A DNA stretch of 64,000 nucleotides from Drechslerella dactyloides (GCA_020064725.1 JAGTWJ010000006.1:248001-312000), one strand, 5' to 3'. Positions 37,233 to 49,102 are shown, counted from the first letter of the stretch. Translations and numbers: made by a program. Notes: generated by a model from the letters alone, not told the origin.

Positions 37233-39154
37233 CTAATCGTCATACTCCGCTGCAGACACGACTAACGCAGCTTGGCCATCGGGAGTAGTCATGAAATGAT
37301 CCACCCAAGCACCCGTCATCTCGTTATCCTTGTGGAGTGCAAACTTGAACCTTCGGAACAAAACCGCTAGCGTTATATATATCTCAGCAGACGCAAGGCT
37401 ACATCAAACGATAGGCGTTCATCAGTGCTTTTCCAAGACATCTAGCTAAATAGATTCGGAGATAAAACTAGATATTGACGTATATATAGCTCACTTACTA
37501 CATGCCTAGACAGGATCTGGAGCCTTTGCCGAACGGAACCAGGTATTTCTCCTCGAGACTATCAGCAGTCATACCGAGCCAGCGGTCTGGCTCAAAGGTT
37601 TTCGGGTTAGAATAAACAGCCTGATTATGATGCATCAAATAGATTGACATTGACACTACTGTCTAAAGAAATTCATGTTAGCTATAGTCAATTCCACGAA
37701 TAGGACATGAGACAAGTAGAGAATTATTTACGGCCTCAGGAATATGCGATCCACCACACGTTATACCCCCTTCCGGGACAACCCTTGGTAATCGACCTGG
37801 GATTCCCGGCGTCAAGCGGTGTGTCTCTTTAATCACAGCCGTAAGGTAAGGCAGCTTTTCGCATGTTGCAAGTTCTATTTCATAGATGTCATCCCGGCCT
37901 CCACGAGGAAACGCCCGCACGAGCTCATCATGCAACCTTCTTTGTATAAGCGGATTGAGGCACAGTTGGTGTACCGCCGATGTTAGTATCCAGGAGGTTG
38001 TTTCGAGCGCAGCACCAACGATTGTCAGGCCTTCACCGATCAATATATCTCGCGATAGTGGTACGGACGACCCAGAGCCGCCGCCTTCCATCAAGGCTTG
38101 GAAAATAGTCATATGCGTTGCCTTTGCTCGTGCCTTCGTTGGGTCTTGTATCAACTCGTCAACTTGTTCTGACATAACCTGAACCAATAGCGAAAAGCCA
38201 TATCGTTCAGCATATATATATTTCGCAGGGACTTCGCCACGTTCTCGTACGAAGATGGACATACCTGTTTCATATCAACCTGCCCTCGTAAGCTGCTTGG
38301 TGCTAACGGCCTGGCAATCCAGTGCGGAAGGGCAGTAAACAAGTCATTCAGCGGCCAGAAGAACCTCAAGAACCACATATTTGGCACTGTCCGTCTCATC
38401 GCTAGGATAAAAGGATGCTCCACATCGAGGTCGCCTTGTAGAGTACAGAACCCTTCGCTAAATGCATACTCGCTCACGATATCAATCACCAAGTACCTGA
38501 GCAATTTCGATATACAGGTGCCTTCACCGGTGGGCTTATTCTCCTTTGCCTGAGTGGAGATTATCGCTGCCAGGTTACTGATGTGGCCTCGGATGTTTTG
38601 TTCTAGCTTTTGAACTTGTGCTCTCGAGAATAGACGGTTCAATGTCGCTCTGCGCTTCTTATGAGCAGTAGGGTCGACCATCCCGAGGATGATGTCCAAT
38701 GAGCCCACAATGTTGTAATGGGGACGGTAGTTTAGGAATCTATAGTTTGGAGCATAGCAAATGTTGTAGAAGGTCCCATCGTTAATATGAAGCTCGTTAG
38801 GGCCGATGCGGATTATGGGGCCTGCCACGAGACAATCATGCGTTTGATTTAGCTGGGACAAACAGCGAAATGTGGGTCTAAATCTGACGGATTACTAGTA
38901 TACAAGAAGCGCAAGTACGTCGACCTACCCATCTCTTCATGCCATTTCTCAATCTTAAAGAGAAGTCTGCCACCCCGGATAAAGTTCCAATAAAACTCGT
39001 ACCATTGAGATATGCAAGCCAGTCGGCTCGGGGTCGGGTATCTCGCGAGAGGATGGAAGGGAGAGATTCGATACACCCAGCGACACAAAGTAAACACAAG
39101 ATAAACCACAGCCAACTGGCAAGCAACGCTCCAGCACAGGCTTATAGACAACAT
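37233..39154 (-). CDS. Cytochrome P450 monooxygenase
   Basis: A membrane-anchored heme monooxygenase, probably of the endoplasmic reticulum; substrate unknown. Exons are 38929-39154, 38265-38821, 37732-38178, 37499-37662 and 37233-37398. All four introns (107, 86, 69 and 100 nt) keep phase and the product has 519 residues, the normal P450 length. The order of motifs is complete: an N-terminal hydrophobic anchor (residues 1-25), a Pro-rich hinge, the I-helix with GAALETTS, the K-helix ExxR in KETHRL, the PERF-type FEPDRW, and the heme loop FGKGSRSCLGM with the Cys ligand. The splice between the last two exons gives CLGMYLASAEIY, the usual L-helix. The gene is transcribed away from the unrecognised gene at 39757 across a 602 bp spacer, suggesting shared control. 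Confidence 0.9.
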
Positions 39155-39261
39155 TGGGATAGTAGGAAGTGGTTATTTCGACGAATATTGTGTATATGTA
39201 CCTGTAATCAAAGGCTGACGAAACGAGAATCAGAGGCTCCTGGGGATGTCAATATATATTC

Positions 39262-39616
39262 CTAAGAGGCTGAGAAAAGAGGAGTGGGAGGGGCCCACCT
39301 GCTATGCTTATATCTCGGATAAAATTTAGTATTTGTGATACCTGAGATTGCTGTGCCAAATGCTAGGCTGCCGAAATGTCCTCCAACTATGACTGAGAAA
39401 TAAGCTTCGTAACGCATAAAGTACGTCACACTAAGAGATAGCATCGGCCCGAAATAACCAAGTACGTTTCATCCATCCCGACAATGGGTTTCCGCCAGCC
39501 ATACCTATGCCATCACGCTCTATCTCAGCCGCACGCGCATACATATCTGATAACTTGGGACTCGCAATATCATCTGGTCTGGAAATATACCTCTCCACTA
39601 CCAGGCGAACATGCAA
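39262..39616 (-). other. Unidentified minus-strand coding-like frames between P450 and orphan gene
   Basis: Two short frames look partly protein-like: 39431-39616 starts with MHVRLVVERY and ends in a Gly-rich GMAGGNPLSGW. 39262-39444 contains a hydrophobic YFSVIVGGHFGSLAFG segment. They could be joined by a very short GT...AG gap (about 35 nt), which is below usual intron length. They may be a broken gene of the same cluster, a short membrane protein or chance. I cannot name a family. Confidence 0.25.
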
Positions 39617-39756
39617 TAAGTGGTTCTAGCCCGTGTATTTAAGCGTTCACATATCCCACCATAGGTGTGAAAAATTTCTTTCCATTCAACCATATTGATA
39701 TTGTTTCGGACACCCTAAATTGCCCCTTACTCGTTTGCTATCAGATACAACCAAAG

Positions 39757-41076
39757 ATGCAGGCGATTACAGTCTCGCGCGGCGACGTGAGGAGCCCCAC
39801 ATACGTACGAGAGAACAAGGAGGCTTTTTATGGGAAATACCGCCAGCCACTATTCGGCAGCGACGGCCACGACCCAACGATAGCCAATCTAACGGACGAC
39901 CTGAAAAACATCAGCCAATACACTATCCATCAGCTGATCCAAGCAGCTATGGAAAGCGAGAGCAAGAAAACTTCGGGCTTCCTACGCTGCGCATGGGTCT
40001 GGGGCATCGGATATGTTCTCCGCGATCAATTCGCGGACGGGCGTGTGATCGCTCCCGTTGGTCTTGCGATAACTGAGATGATTTCCAGCTGCGACCGGCT
40101 CGAGATTCTCAGGCAACAGTGCTTGGATATTCAGGAAAAGGCGGATGAAAAGGATGACAGCGCACTGCGGGCAGTGGCTAGACGGTTGATGATCGAATAT
40201 TTGGACGTTCGATGCTTTCGTCGAATAACTGGCCATGGACACGAACCGGTTGTAAAATTCCCACGAGATGCGCTCTCGGCATTGAACTTTGGCGGCGGCT
40301 GGGCTGGGATGGTGTATGAGTGTGCCGTTCAGGTCTTTCCAGGCCTCATGCCGCCCTATACGCCCGGAAATATGACCGAGCATTTCGCAGCAATGGCAAA
40401 TACGATAGCATCGCTCCCTCGCGACCAACTGGAAACAACGGGTCACGCATTGATCCCAGTGTACACATCGTTGGATGCAGATTTGGGGGCCGACCTCTGT
40501 AACCTGTGCCATTTCCTCGATACTGCAAGCGGGCCTGAGCTGTCGATGGCGGGACATTATGTAGCAGCCAACAACAACCACACACGGTACTGCATGCTTG
40601 CTGTATTCCTATACGCAGCAAGGCTGGGCAATATCTCACTCAGAGGAGCAGGTATCCCCAAGATCTGGCTATCGAAAGCACTTGAACTTGCAGAGAAGAT
40701 GCACGTGCCTGACGGCTGCTTGTCAATATCGCTTCGAGACAGGATTTTGCATATCACGAAGGCTATAGAGAAGTTGTGGGAGCTTGTCAACCTGGCTGAA
40801 AGTGACGGTACGGATACCTCCATAGCATTGGCACAGCGCGCATTGCATAGATTTGTGGATGAAGAGGTCCAGGGAATTTGCTGGCGCAAAGCGGATCCAG
40901 TGGTGCTGTGGGCGTCCTGTGCAGCTTTGTTCTGGGCGATGTGCAAGGTCAACGGGATGGCGCGGCTTCTTTTGAGGTGTGAAAATTCCAAATATCTTGA
41001 CGTGACGAGTGAAGGCTTCGACGATATTTGGTTGCAAGAAATTTACGAGTCGAGACCGCTTAAGACATCAACCTGA
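39757..41076 (+). CDS. Unrecognised 439-residue protein paired with the P450
   Basis: I do not recognise this protein. It is a single exon of 439 residues starting at MQAITVSRGD; the open frame extends further upstream without an ATG of coding character. It is mostly helical and soluble, with no signal peptide or clear membrane span. Visible features are a Gly-rich turn (LNFGGGWAGM), a PGLMPPYTPGN segment and a run around HYVAANNNHTRYCMLAVFLY. The DDxxD and NSE motifs of class I terpene synthases and the usual methyltransferase and oxidoreductase glycine loops are absent. It is divergent from the P450 and shares its 602 bp upstream region. That makes a role in the same small pathway possible; this is inference from position only. 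Confidence 0.7.
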   Translation: MQAITVSRGDVRSPTYVRENKEAFYGKYRQPLFGSDGHDPTIANLTDDLKNISQYTIHQLIQAAMESESKKTSGFLRCAWVWGIGYVLRDQFADGRVIAPVGLAITEMISSCDRLEILRQQCLDIQEKADEKDDSALRAVARRLMIEYLDVRCFRRITGHGHEPVVKFPRDALSALNFGGGWAGMVYECAVQVFPGLMPPYTPGNMTEHFAAMANTIASLPRDQLETTGHALIPVYTSLDADLGADLCNLCHFLDTASGPELSMAGHYVAANNNHTRYCMLAVFLYAARLGNISLRGAGIPKIWLSKALELAEKMHVPDGCLSISLRDRILHITKAIEKLWELVNLAESDGTDTSIALAQRALHRFVDEEVQGICWRKADPVVLWASCAALFWAMCKVNGMARLLLRCENSKYLDVTSEGFDDIWLQEIYESRPLKTST

Positions 41077-41863
41077 ACTATACTCTGCGCGATTATCTCG
41101 AGACGACATCTTCTCAAGCCTGTGAATAATATTCACGACGCATATAATTTACATAGCTATTAATTATGGTTATGTTGATCCTTCATCAGAGAAATATAGT
41201 GGTAGAATGCATGTAGTACGTAGTCTCATAAACCGGGCGAACTCTTCGAGGTGCGCTGCAGGCCCTTCATGACAGAGCTCTTCCATAACTTATCGGCCGA
41301 TAGTTTATATTTATAGGCGAAACATCAGTGTGGTATCTCGGTCACACAAGTTACACAAATTGTAGACACTATTACCTATAGTAGGAACGTGTCATACGTC
41401 ACACCGGGGAAGCGGATTATGTGTACGCTCGTTCTGTGATCTAGCGAGCTGTAAACGGAATCCATAGCTTATCGACTTTCTTTGAGTCTTTATCTAGGAC
41501 CAGCAGTTCTAGTTTTACGGGGCAACAAAGTCTCTAGAGTTTCGCAGATTTAAACTCGCGACTATACATACCGACATCAGAAGCCATCATGGCATAATCA
41601 ATCCTTCATAGTTGCCGCAAGATATTGGCTCAGAACCGTAGTATTGTATTGTTAACTCCATCACGCTCAGTGCACGCTTTATCACGACAAGAGAATGCAG
41701 CGGTTTGGTTTATACCAGATAAACCGTGAGCCTAAATGCATGTCTACTTCGAAGCATGCTGTGGTATGATTTCATGAAATATCATATAGAATACATCTAC
41801 GAAACGCGAACACACTCCCGCAAATCACGATATCATATATACAGGGGACCATAAAATAGATCC
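41077..41863. other. Intergenic, nothing recognised
   Basis: About 790 bp of AT-rich DNA between two convergent genes. No frame above 60 codons is convincing on either strand. Confidence 0.55.
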
Positions 41864-42542
41864 TCAATCAAACCGAATCTTCCCGGCGAGCAGCACGCCA
41901 TAGCCTATCGTCCCGATCACGCTCCCCATATTCAACAAGCTGCTGATCCCATGCCACATCCCAAACCGCTTATTCAACCCCCGCATCTCCGGTGACACCA
42001 GCACCTCCTCAGCCTCGCGATCTCCACCCCTCTCCGCACCCTCGTCGACACCCGGTAGCTTACGTCCATCGTAGCTACGACCGTCGAATACCTCCCGCGC
42101 CTTCCGTTCGTCCATCACGCGTGTCGTCGCGGGTCCCGCAACCGCGACGTTGAGGAGAGACGTCGTGAGGACGGTGATCAGGAAGCCGTATGTTGCGGAT
42201 TTGGCACCGTACTTGAGTGACTTTGGTGCCGTGAATAGCAGAAGGAGGGAGATGACGAATTGGAGGGAGAAGTAGAGAGGAAAGAGCCGGCGTTGGAGGG
42301 CGCCAAAGTGCGCGCGGGGGAGCACGCGGAAGGAGACTACGTTCAGATAGTTGCTTAGCATATTCCATCCAGCAATTTGATATATGCAACCAGCTCTAGT
42401 TGTCGAAGCACCAGAGACTTCCGCGTGAGGACATTGAAGACATACTAATTCCACCGATGAAAGAGTGCCAGATCTGTGTGCCGAACAGAAAGCTGTACGA
42501 CAGCAGGTGCGTAACCGAAAGCAATGTCGACGGCAGTGGCAT
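41864..42542 (-). CDS. TMEM205 / DUF4149 family membrane protein
   Basis: A small multi-pass membrane protein of the TMEM205-like group; its molecular role in fungi is unclear. Exons are 42446-42542 and 41864-42336, with a 109 nt intron, 189 residues. The splice restores the family's N-terminal signature, LLSYSFLFGTQIWHSFIGGI then ISFRVLPR, in which G-T-x-x-W-x-S-F and R-x-L-P-R are typical. RAHFGALQRRLFPLYF, also characteristic, follows directly. Hydrophobic segments fall at about residues 8-30, 58-75, 85-105 and near the C-terminus, separated by an acidic loop (VDEGAERGGDREAEE). The ATG at 42542 was chosen because it supplies the first membrane span. The next gene, NDUFS5, is divergent and starts 266 bp away. 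Confidence 0.82.
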
Positions 42543-42807
42543 CGTAAGGTGGTTATGGCGAATGCTTCAAGACTAATTGGTATGATTCAGCTGGCTAAAT
42601 GGGTATATTCGCGAACCTCGATATCAGATCTCGCGATGAGCCGGCGGATGGAGTGGAATGGCGACGCGGTGGCGTGAGGTCCGCTGCGTTGCGCGTTGAC
42701 CGCCGTCGCGGACGCCTAGCCGCATCCGGTTAGCCGCTGAATCCGGTTGACGACATTCAACCTCCGTCCATACACTCCCGACACACGTAAAGACAAAGAC
42801 ACACACC

Positions 42808-43387
42808 ATGGCGTCAGGATACGGAAACCACGGCGGTACGCACGCAATTCCCTCAGGTAGTCGATATATGCTAATGGCAATGAATTGATAGGCATCACCC
42901 GCTGCTTCCCCTTCTGGCAGGACGTCATGGCCTGCTACGTCCTCAACACGACACAGGAGTCCGATGCCGGCAAGATCAAGTGCCGCGGCTACCGCGAGGA
43001 TTACTACGAGTGTCTGCACCACACGAAGGAGGTCAGTGCCTCCACCCATCGCAGGCGGCTCGGGCCCGCCTATAGGAATCGGAGCGGAGGGAGGGCGAGG
43101 TAGAGGGATACCAATTGGCCGGCGGTGGAACTGCGCCCCGACCAATTGTCCCTCCCCGTACCCCGCTACTCCGCTATACACACCAGCTCCGCTTCATTCC
43201 CCCGGAGAACTAGGCTGACACGCACCAGATCGAGAAAGTCGCTCGCATAAACGAAGCCATCCGCCGCTACCAAATGGGCCTCGGCCACGCAAAAGACAAC
43301 GCCGAGCTCGCGAGCCTCGGTCTCGTCAAAGGCTCCTACGACCCGAAAAAGACGGACCTACGGCCCGACAGCGTGTGGAAGAACTAG
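42808..43387 (+). CDS. Mitochondrial complex I subunit NDUFS5-like (twin CX9C-type)
   Basis: An accessory subunit of NADH:ubiquinone oxidoreductase on the intermembrane-space side of the inner membrane. Exons are 42808-42835, 42892-43031 and 43229-43387, 108 residues. The N-terminus MASGYGNHGG followed by RCFPFWQDVMACY is the conserved family start. C-x9-C (RCFPFWQDVMAC) and a second pair in KCRGYREDYYEC form the CHCH hairpin oxidised by Mia40. YYECLHHTKE is also characteristic. The C-terminal helix ends near GLVKGSYDPKK. Intron 1 is 56 nt with a GCTAATG branch; intron 2 is 197 nt, long for this region, and its only frames are short. There is no cleavable presequence, as expected for a twin-Cys protein. 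Confidence 0.88.
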
Positions 43388-46066
43388 CCCGTGCACACCA
43401 TACGCACTACAGATATGCGCGGATCCAGCACCGGACGGTGTACGTACACGAACGGTATGGGCTACACGCGCAACTGGAGACGATATGGGCGTGAACGAAG
43501 CACAACGTTGGGTGGTGATGTAAATGCAGTTTTGGTAATGTGTATATAAATCTCTGGCAGTAGAGCGAAATAAACATCATTTCAACTACCCCAAACCGCA
43601 TCTATGGCGCTTGAGCCAAGAATTCTATCGGTCCGGTTGTCGTCAGCGAGCGCGAGAACAATACGCGTGCCTCTAAACAGCCGCGCATATAATCCGGCGC
43701 GATTACGCGCTGCTAGTGCCAGATTATAGAATATACACTAGCTGTGACTTCTGCCCGGCTCCTGTACTGTTCTCGGGGCAGACGCCGAGGCTCACCGCGG
43801 TTTGTTCTGCCGTTGCGGGCCACGTTCGTGGCCCCTGGCGCTCTGGCTTCGAGACTACTACTGTACTGTGTATTTGCAATGTGCTCAATTGTATCTGCAA
43901 TTGGCACTCTGGATTCAGATCGATACGCGAGGGCGAGGCCACCCAGAGACCTATTTCCACCAGATGGGCGTATGATCACCTCGCATCGCATTCACAAGCA
44001 GGTTAGACGTTCTAAACTCTCTATTGTACATAAATGATGCCCGTTCAGATATCTACGCGAGAGTGGGAATGTAGGCAGCAGTTACGGTAATAATACCAAT
44101 GATATCCTAATCTCCGTGCCAGTGGCGCTTAGGCGGCGCAGTAGGTTGTGATGAGCAAAGATGCTGGTCATAAACCAAGCCACTTTTGTCCATGCATTGT
44201 AGGATTGGCCTGTAAGACCCAGCCCTTCAGCCGTTGCAAGTTGAGTTTATATCAATATCAAGCTGTCACAATCATGATATCAGATCTGAGATATAAATTG
44301 TGGCAAACCTGGCATATACTACCATCCAGAAATTATCAGGCCCAACTTTGAGTACACTCGACCTTACGAAACTATTTAGAGGAATCCGGAAGCGTGGTTC
44401 ACTCGGCTTGGAGACTACATGCACGGTTCCGGCACTTTCCGTCTCCACCCTGCTGCGGAGAAAATCTGTCTACCTAAGTAAATACTTAAGTACCTATCTC
44501 CGATGATACTATCGTGCCGGTCAGCCAATACAGTTAGTTCCTTCGATAAATTTATGCGACAGAGCTTAGGTGAGCTCATGCGATGCCGATAGTTGACAAA
44601 AGTAAGAGAATAATTCAATATTCGGGGTTTTCCGCCTTACTATGTATCCGATGGATTTTCTTTCCTGTTTGTGCATATTGCATTCCGCCTTTCACTCGCT
44701 TGAATTATCAAATATCTGTCCGAACAACGTCGGAGTTTCGAGACGCCACGGGCTCGGACATAAAGATAACTCATGGGAGTTATTGGGTTTCGCTAATTTG
44801 TTAGAAGAAGCGATCTGTAGATCTAGACCTGTACTTCCATTCGCAGTCTATACTTCATGTAGAATTTACTACACACGCACGTCTGTGGCTTATATTTTGC
44901 GAGGCCAGATTCTTCTTATATCACATCTTACACTTTTCCATCATTGTTATCGCTTCGATCGATTTTAAGCTGCTCGAAGTATTTGCCACGGAGCCATTCT
45001 ATTACGTCGTATATTGAGACACATTACCTCCCCGGCAATTGCCGGATTCGCGAACGACCCCGAGCCCCATTACACCGGTATATACTCCCAGTGGCCGACC
45101 CAGGCAAGTCTGGTCTCGAGACTAGACTAGGTACATACTATCCGAAAATTAATCGAGGTCATCTGTAAATGAAGCTTTGAATACGAATACCTTCGAGGTG
45201 GATAATTCATACATTGCATTCGATATCATCTTCGGATGAGATACCAGCTTTATTGTTCAATATAAACTCGCTCTCTCCGTTACCAGGTTTGCTGGTGTCG
45301 AGACTGTCGCTTTCCATAATAGCACCAGGGCGTGCAATATCAACATAGAGCATATCAAATGTGACGGGAGCCCATTGATCGAGCTGCCGACCGCCAAGCA
45401 CGAATCCCTAAAGCGACGATACGGGCGCTCGGGGAAGCTAAATTTCAATAACCGGCCATACAGGGAGCGCCGTCGCCGGGAACAATTGAATGGTAAGGCC
45501 GCCGAGGATAGCACGAATTTCAGCCTTGTGGTAGACCGGGGCAGCCGGGGGCTGGCGCATATATGTGCGAATGGCCTGAGGAGATTCCCGCTCTCACATC
45601 TCTATCATAAAGCGCCTTGATATGGTTTTTCTTTCTGTCAACCATATCGAAGGGAGTTACCGATAGTATGTATCTTGTATTTGCTTCTGTAATGGCCTGT
45701 CTCATTTTTTAAACTTACTAAGATCTAGTTTAGCTGGCTAAACCGCGTAGAATTTATATATCCAGATTAATGGAAAATTGTATGTCAGCTCTATCATTCC
45801 AGTCCTATTATCGTGCGTCTCAACATGTTGTGGTGATTAAGCTGGAAGAAAGATTCCAATCAATAGCAATACAATTCATTGAGTATATACGCTAAGAACA
45901 TCATGACATCAAATTATCGGACACTCGTAATGTACTGACAGGCTCTAACCGGACTATAGCAGTGCATCAGTACTTAGTCGGCCTATAAGATATTCAATAG
46001 CAGCAGTAACATCATCAAATGATACTCCCTCGAAATGCTTCCATGGAGCGGTCCCTCTCCGCATCT
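43388..46066. other. Long gene-poor stretch with a possible relic
   Basis: About 2.7 kb without a supported gene. Short frames occur on both strands. A protein-like minus-strand segment near 45.2-45.6 kb, split by stops and a frame change, is listed separately. The rest appears non-coding. Confidence 0.5.
45207..45620 (-). pseudogene. Possible decayed coding fragment, family unknown
   Basis: On the minus strand, 45207-45401 reads as plausible protein (LGGRQLDQWAPVTFDMLYV onward). The same frame continues upstream through two stop codons into YHKAEIRAILGGLTIQLFP, and a further piece lies in another frame near 45600. Protein-like composition broken by stops suggests an old inactivated gene. 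I cannot assign a family, and chance is not excluded. Confidence 0.25.
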
Positions 46067-47701
46067 CTAGATTCCGGTTTCTTCCCCTTTTCCCGGCCTA
46101 TCCTTCGTCCATAACCCGGACAACCAGTCCTTTGGCCGCCGAAGCTGCTGAGCTGTCTTTTTACTTGGTTCTTTCTCTTTACCTTGTACTTCTTTCCCTT
46201 CTCCCTCTTTACTCGGCTCCAATCGACCTAGCCCTCCCCCGCGCCCTGGGCTTCTATCGTCATCCAACTCTCCCTCGTTCAGAGGCGCTTCCACGACCGT
46301 CACATCATCTTGGAGAGCTTCTTTCATCCGCCAGATGCTGTCCAGCGTCCGGCCTTCTTGACTGGGCTGACACTGCACTTTATTGACCCCCCACTTGTTC
46401 GCGTATATTCCCCTGCCAGCCCCCGCCATGCTCCACCAGGCCTTCTGGAAGCCAACGGGATCATAAGTCCACGGCTCGCCTTTCCCGCCTTTCTGCTCGT
46501 CCTGCCAGGTATTCCTCCCCCTCGTCACTTTCGTCAGCATTATCTCCTCCAATTGTTTCGTGAGTTGTTGATACAGCGGTGACCCTGGTGTGTCCCCCAT
46601 TGTAAAGAACGCGCGCTCGGGGTTTTTAAACGGCTTTGATAGGTCCCAGATATCACCAACTCTCCTGTCCAGGATAAGGAGTCCCGACAGTCGCATCCGC
46701 TCGTAGTAGTCGCAGTCCGTCGCGTAGTACGGAATAAAGGGATCCCAGGCGCCCACGTCCACTGCAGCACCAACGTTGACCAACGTCAGCCAATCGTAAT
46801 CACGATCATACCACACGATCCCCCATCGTTCGCCAGGCGTAGCCGTCATTTTAGGGGCCAATTCGACGAGATCGGTGAGGATATTCTCGTATAGCGAGCT
46901 GTAGGGGTTTTTGGTCTCGTCGGAGAGCACGGCGACGTCTTGGTGAGTCCAGTAGAAATGTGTCCAGCGCTTGTTCATCGCCGTCGCGAGCATGAAGTTC
47001 TGCAGCTGTGCAAAGCTGAACAGCGTGGGTGTTCGCACGATATTAACGCCGTACCGGCCGCGTAATACCCCATAATCCAGATAGAACGGGTTCTTATCCG
47101 ACAGCAGGTTATTGAAATTCGCATCCATAGTCCCGCTGTTGTCGATTACGTAAATCTGTTCGCGGGGCCATCCCGCCGCGATATACGAAAGAACCGTCTG
47201 CCGCAGCATCCCGAAGTTCCTAGTAAACGGCACAAACAGCGGCGTCACAGGTCTCTGCACTATGCTCTCCCTGACGGCCGCAAGAACCGTCGAAGTCTCT
47301 TTGAGAACATTATACGACGGGACAGCAGGATACCGCTCCTCATCCACCGCCGGGTAAAAGTAATCCGCACCCCACGACGTCGTACCCGTTTCCGAAACGA
47401 TAGGCCGGCTGAGATGGACGGACGGCGTGGGACGGTATATATGTCCCATAGACATGGCATACCCTATCGCAATCCCAATAATGAACCCGAATATCGGAAA
47501 CCTGCACCGCGGGTTAACGAGAAACGTGAAGACGTGAACGTAACTCCTGAACACCACACCCCGCAAGTGCAGTCGCCGTCGACGCGGGGTTTCGTCCGTG
47601 GGTGAGCTTCCCGCATGGTATTCGGGGTCGTCGTCCGGTATCGACTTTTCGACTACCACCACCCCATGCTTTTTCGCACTCGAGACTGTGGACGCACTCA
47701 T
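46067..47701 (-). CDS. Type II membrane protein, glycosyltransferase-like
   Basis: Probably a Golgi or ER type II membrane protein with a lumenal glycosyltransferase-like domain; donor and acceptor are unknown. A single exon of 544 residues from MSASTVSSAK. A cytosolic tail of about 70 residues ends in an Arg-rich patch, then a membrane span (PIFGFIIGIAIGYAMSMG) at about residues 72-90. The lumenal part has VTPLFVPFTRNF, an alternating strand YVIDNSG, FYWTHQDVAV and then YDRDYDWL and YYATDCDYYERMRLSG. Asp-rich motifs of this kind act as sugar-nucleotide or metal sites in GT-A folds. The C-terminal 70 residues are charged, low-complexity and probably disordered. The open frame extends 59 codons upstream, but that part has no coding character, so the internal Met was taken. 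Confidence 0.7.
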   Translation of the reverse strand: MSASTVSSAKKHGVVVVEKSIPDDDPEYHAGSSPTDETPRRRRLHLRGVVFRSYVHVFTFLVNPRCRFPIFGFIIGIAIGYAMSMGHIYRPTPSVHLSRPIVSETGTTSWGADYFYPAVDEERYPAVPSYNVLKETSTVLAAVRESIVQRPVTPLFVPFTRNFGMLRQTVLSYIAAGWPREQIYVIDNSGTMDANFNNLLSDKNPFYLDYGVLRGRYGVNIVRTPTLFSFAQLQNFMLATAMNKRWTHFYWTHQDVAVLSDETKNPYSSLYENILTDLVELAPKMTATPGERWGIVWYDRDYDWLTLVNVGAAVDVGAWDPFIPYYATDCDYYERMRLSGLLILDRRVGDIWDLSKPFKNPERAFFTMGDTPGSPLYQQLTKQLEEIMLTKVTRGRNTWQDEQKGGKGEPWTYDPVGFQKAWWSMAGAGRGIYANKWGVNKVQCQPSQEGRTLDSIWRMKEALQDDVTVVEAPLNEGELDDDRSPGRGGGLGRLEPSKEGEGKEVQGKEKEPSKKTAQQLRRPKDWLSGLWTKDRPGKGEETGI

Positions 47702-49102
47702 GCTAAAACCGAGGGAAATAAACCGATATTGTTTGAATTTTACCGGTGTATGTATTACGGACTGGAAATATTCTACACGTTTGCTACAGCACACAGTCGA
47801 CAAGCTGTCTAGTCGCACCCCCGTGCTCGAAATCCGCTGCGGGCTTTCTGTTATAATTCTGAATGATCCGTGTGGCATAGGAGGTTTGTTCGGGAATAAT
47901 TACCCGAATGTACAGTCACGATCGATTTTCGGTACGCATGGCGCTGTAGTATAGCGCATTAGTGATGTACGAATGCACATCATCCCACAAAGCACAGGAG
48001 CCTCTAAGAGATATTGGCAAAGTTGTCGGCAACAGCCTTGCCAACATAGCCGTCGGAAGTAAGTGAAAATCGACAATCGAAATATCATGTGAAAGAATCC
48101 TACATCTGCATTGATACAAGCCCAATATTACAACGAGGAATAATATAAATAAAACCAATATTATAATAAAGAACCAGATTTTGTGGTACATCCCAAGCCA
48201 GGTCATGATTTCAGCCTTGCGTACCAATTCGCACTGAAATCTGGCTTTTGAAAGGTGTACATGTACATACAGCTCGCGATGTGCCAAATAGGGTGTGTGA
48301 CAACGCCAAATATGGCATTGGACATGCACTTTACCTAGCAGTTGCCACAGAGGGGTTTCTCCCCATCACCGATTCCCGTTATAAATTATCGCAATCCAAT
48401 CCAACCTAAGAGACTCGACGCGAGGCAACTTTTTAAGCTATATTCAAAAATTAGAATTAATTGTTACACTCGCTTGTATGACAGTACTATAGTACATGTA
48501 TACATGTCCCTTATGTTATGTGCTTTTTCTATGTTGTTTTTGTGCAACCATGGGTCGATTGCTCTACGCCCGGGGAGTCGTAGACGGAGTATCGACTTGC
48601 CTTTTGTTGTTGATGTCGTTTTGCATGCCTGGCTTCTTCCTTCTCACATTCATCAACTGGCACGCATCTTGTTTTCTTTCGTGGCTCGTCCATGCCGCAG
48701 GGGAGCACGTCGATACTGTTAGGCGCATCAACATTGTCACTCGCCTACGCTTTGGTCTCGATATACCTTGCAGCCCAGCGAAAGCCTAGGCCCAATCGAC
48801 GCCGAATACCCCAAACGGCCCGGCCAACTTAACGCCATTGTAAAAGGCGTTTTCAAACATACCGATATTCTCGGAAACTTAATCCCCATATCGATAATAC
48901 CTTTTCACAGTAGCTATACGAGCAAGTCGAACCAAGCCAGCAGGCACACTTGACATGGCAGATTTATGTAGTAGACAAGTATGTTATCGATATACCGGTC
49001 GACTATGTAGAGTATATTCTTCCTCTCCAACCCGAGTATTGGCTTGGTCTTCGCAGGGCAGCGTTCCAACAAACTCCTAGCTCAAATTACGTTCCATCCA
49101 AC
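47702..49102. other. Intergenic region between divergent genes, one doubtful small frame
   Basis: About 1.4 kb. A plus-strand frame at 48496-48789 encodes up to 97 residues with two hydrophobic stretches and could be a small membrane protein, but it has no family match I know. Other frames are shorter. The region supplies promoters for the glycosyltransferase-like gene and the GLEYA gene. Confidence 0.4.
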
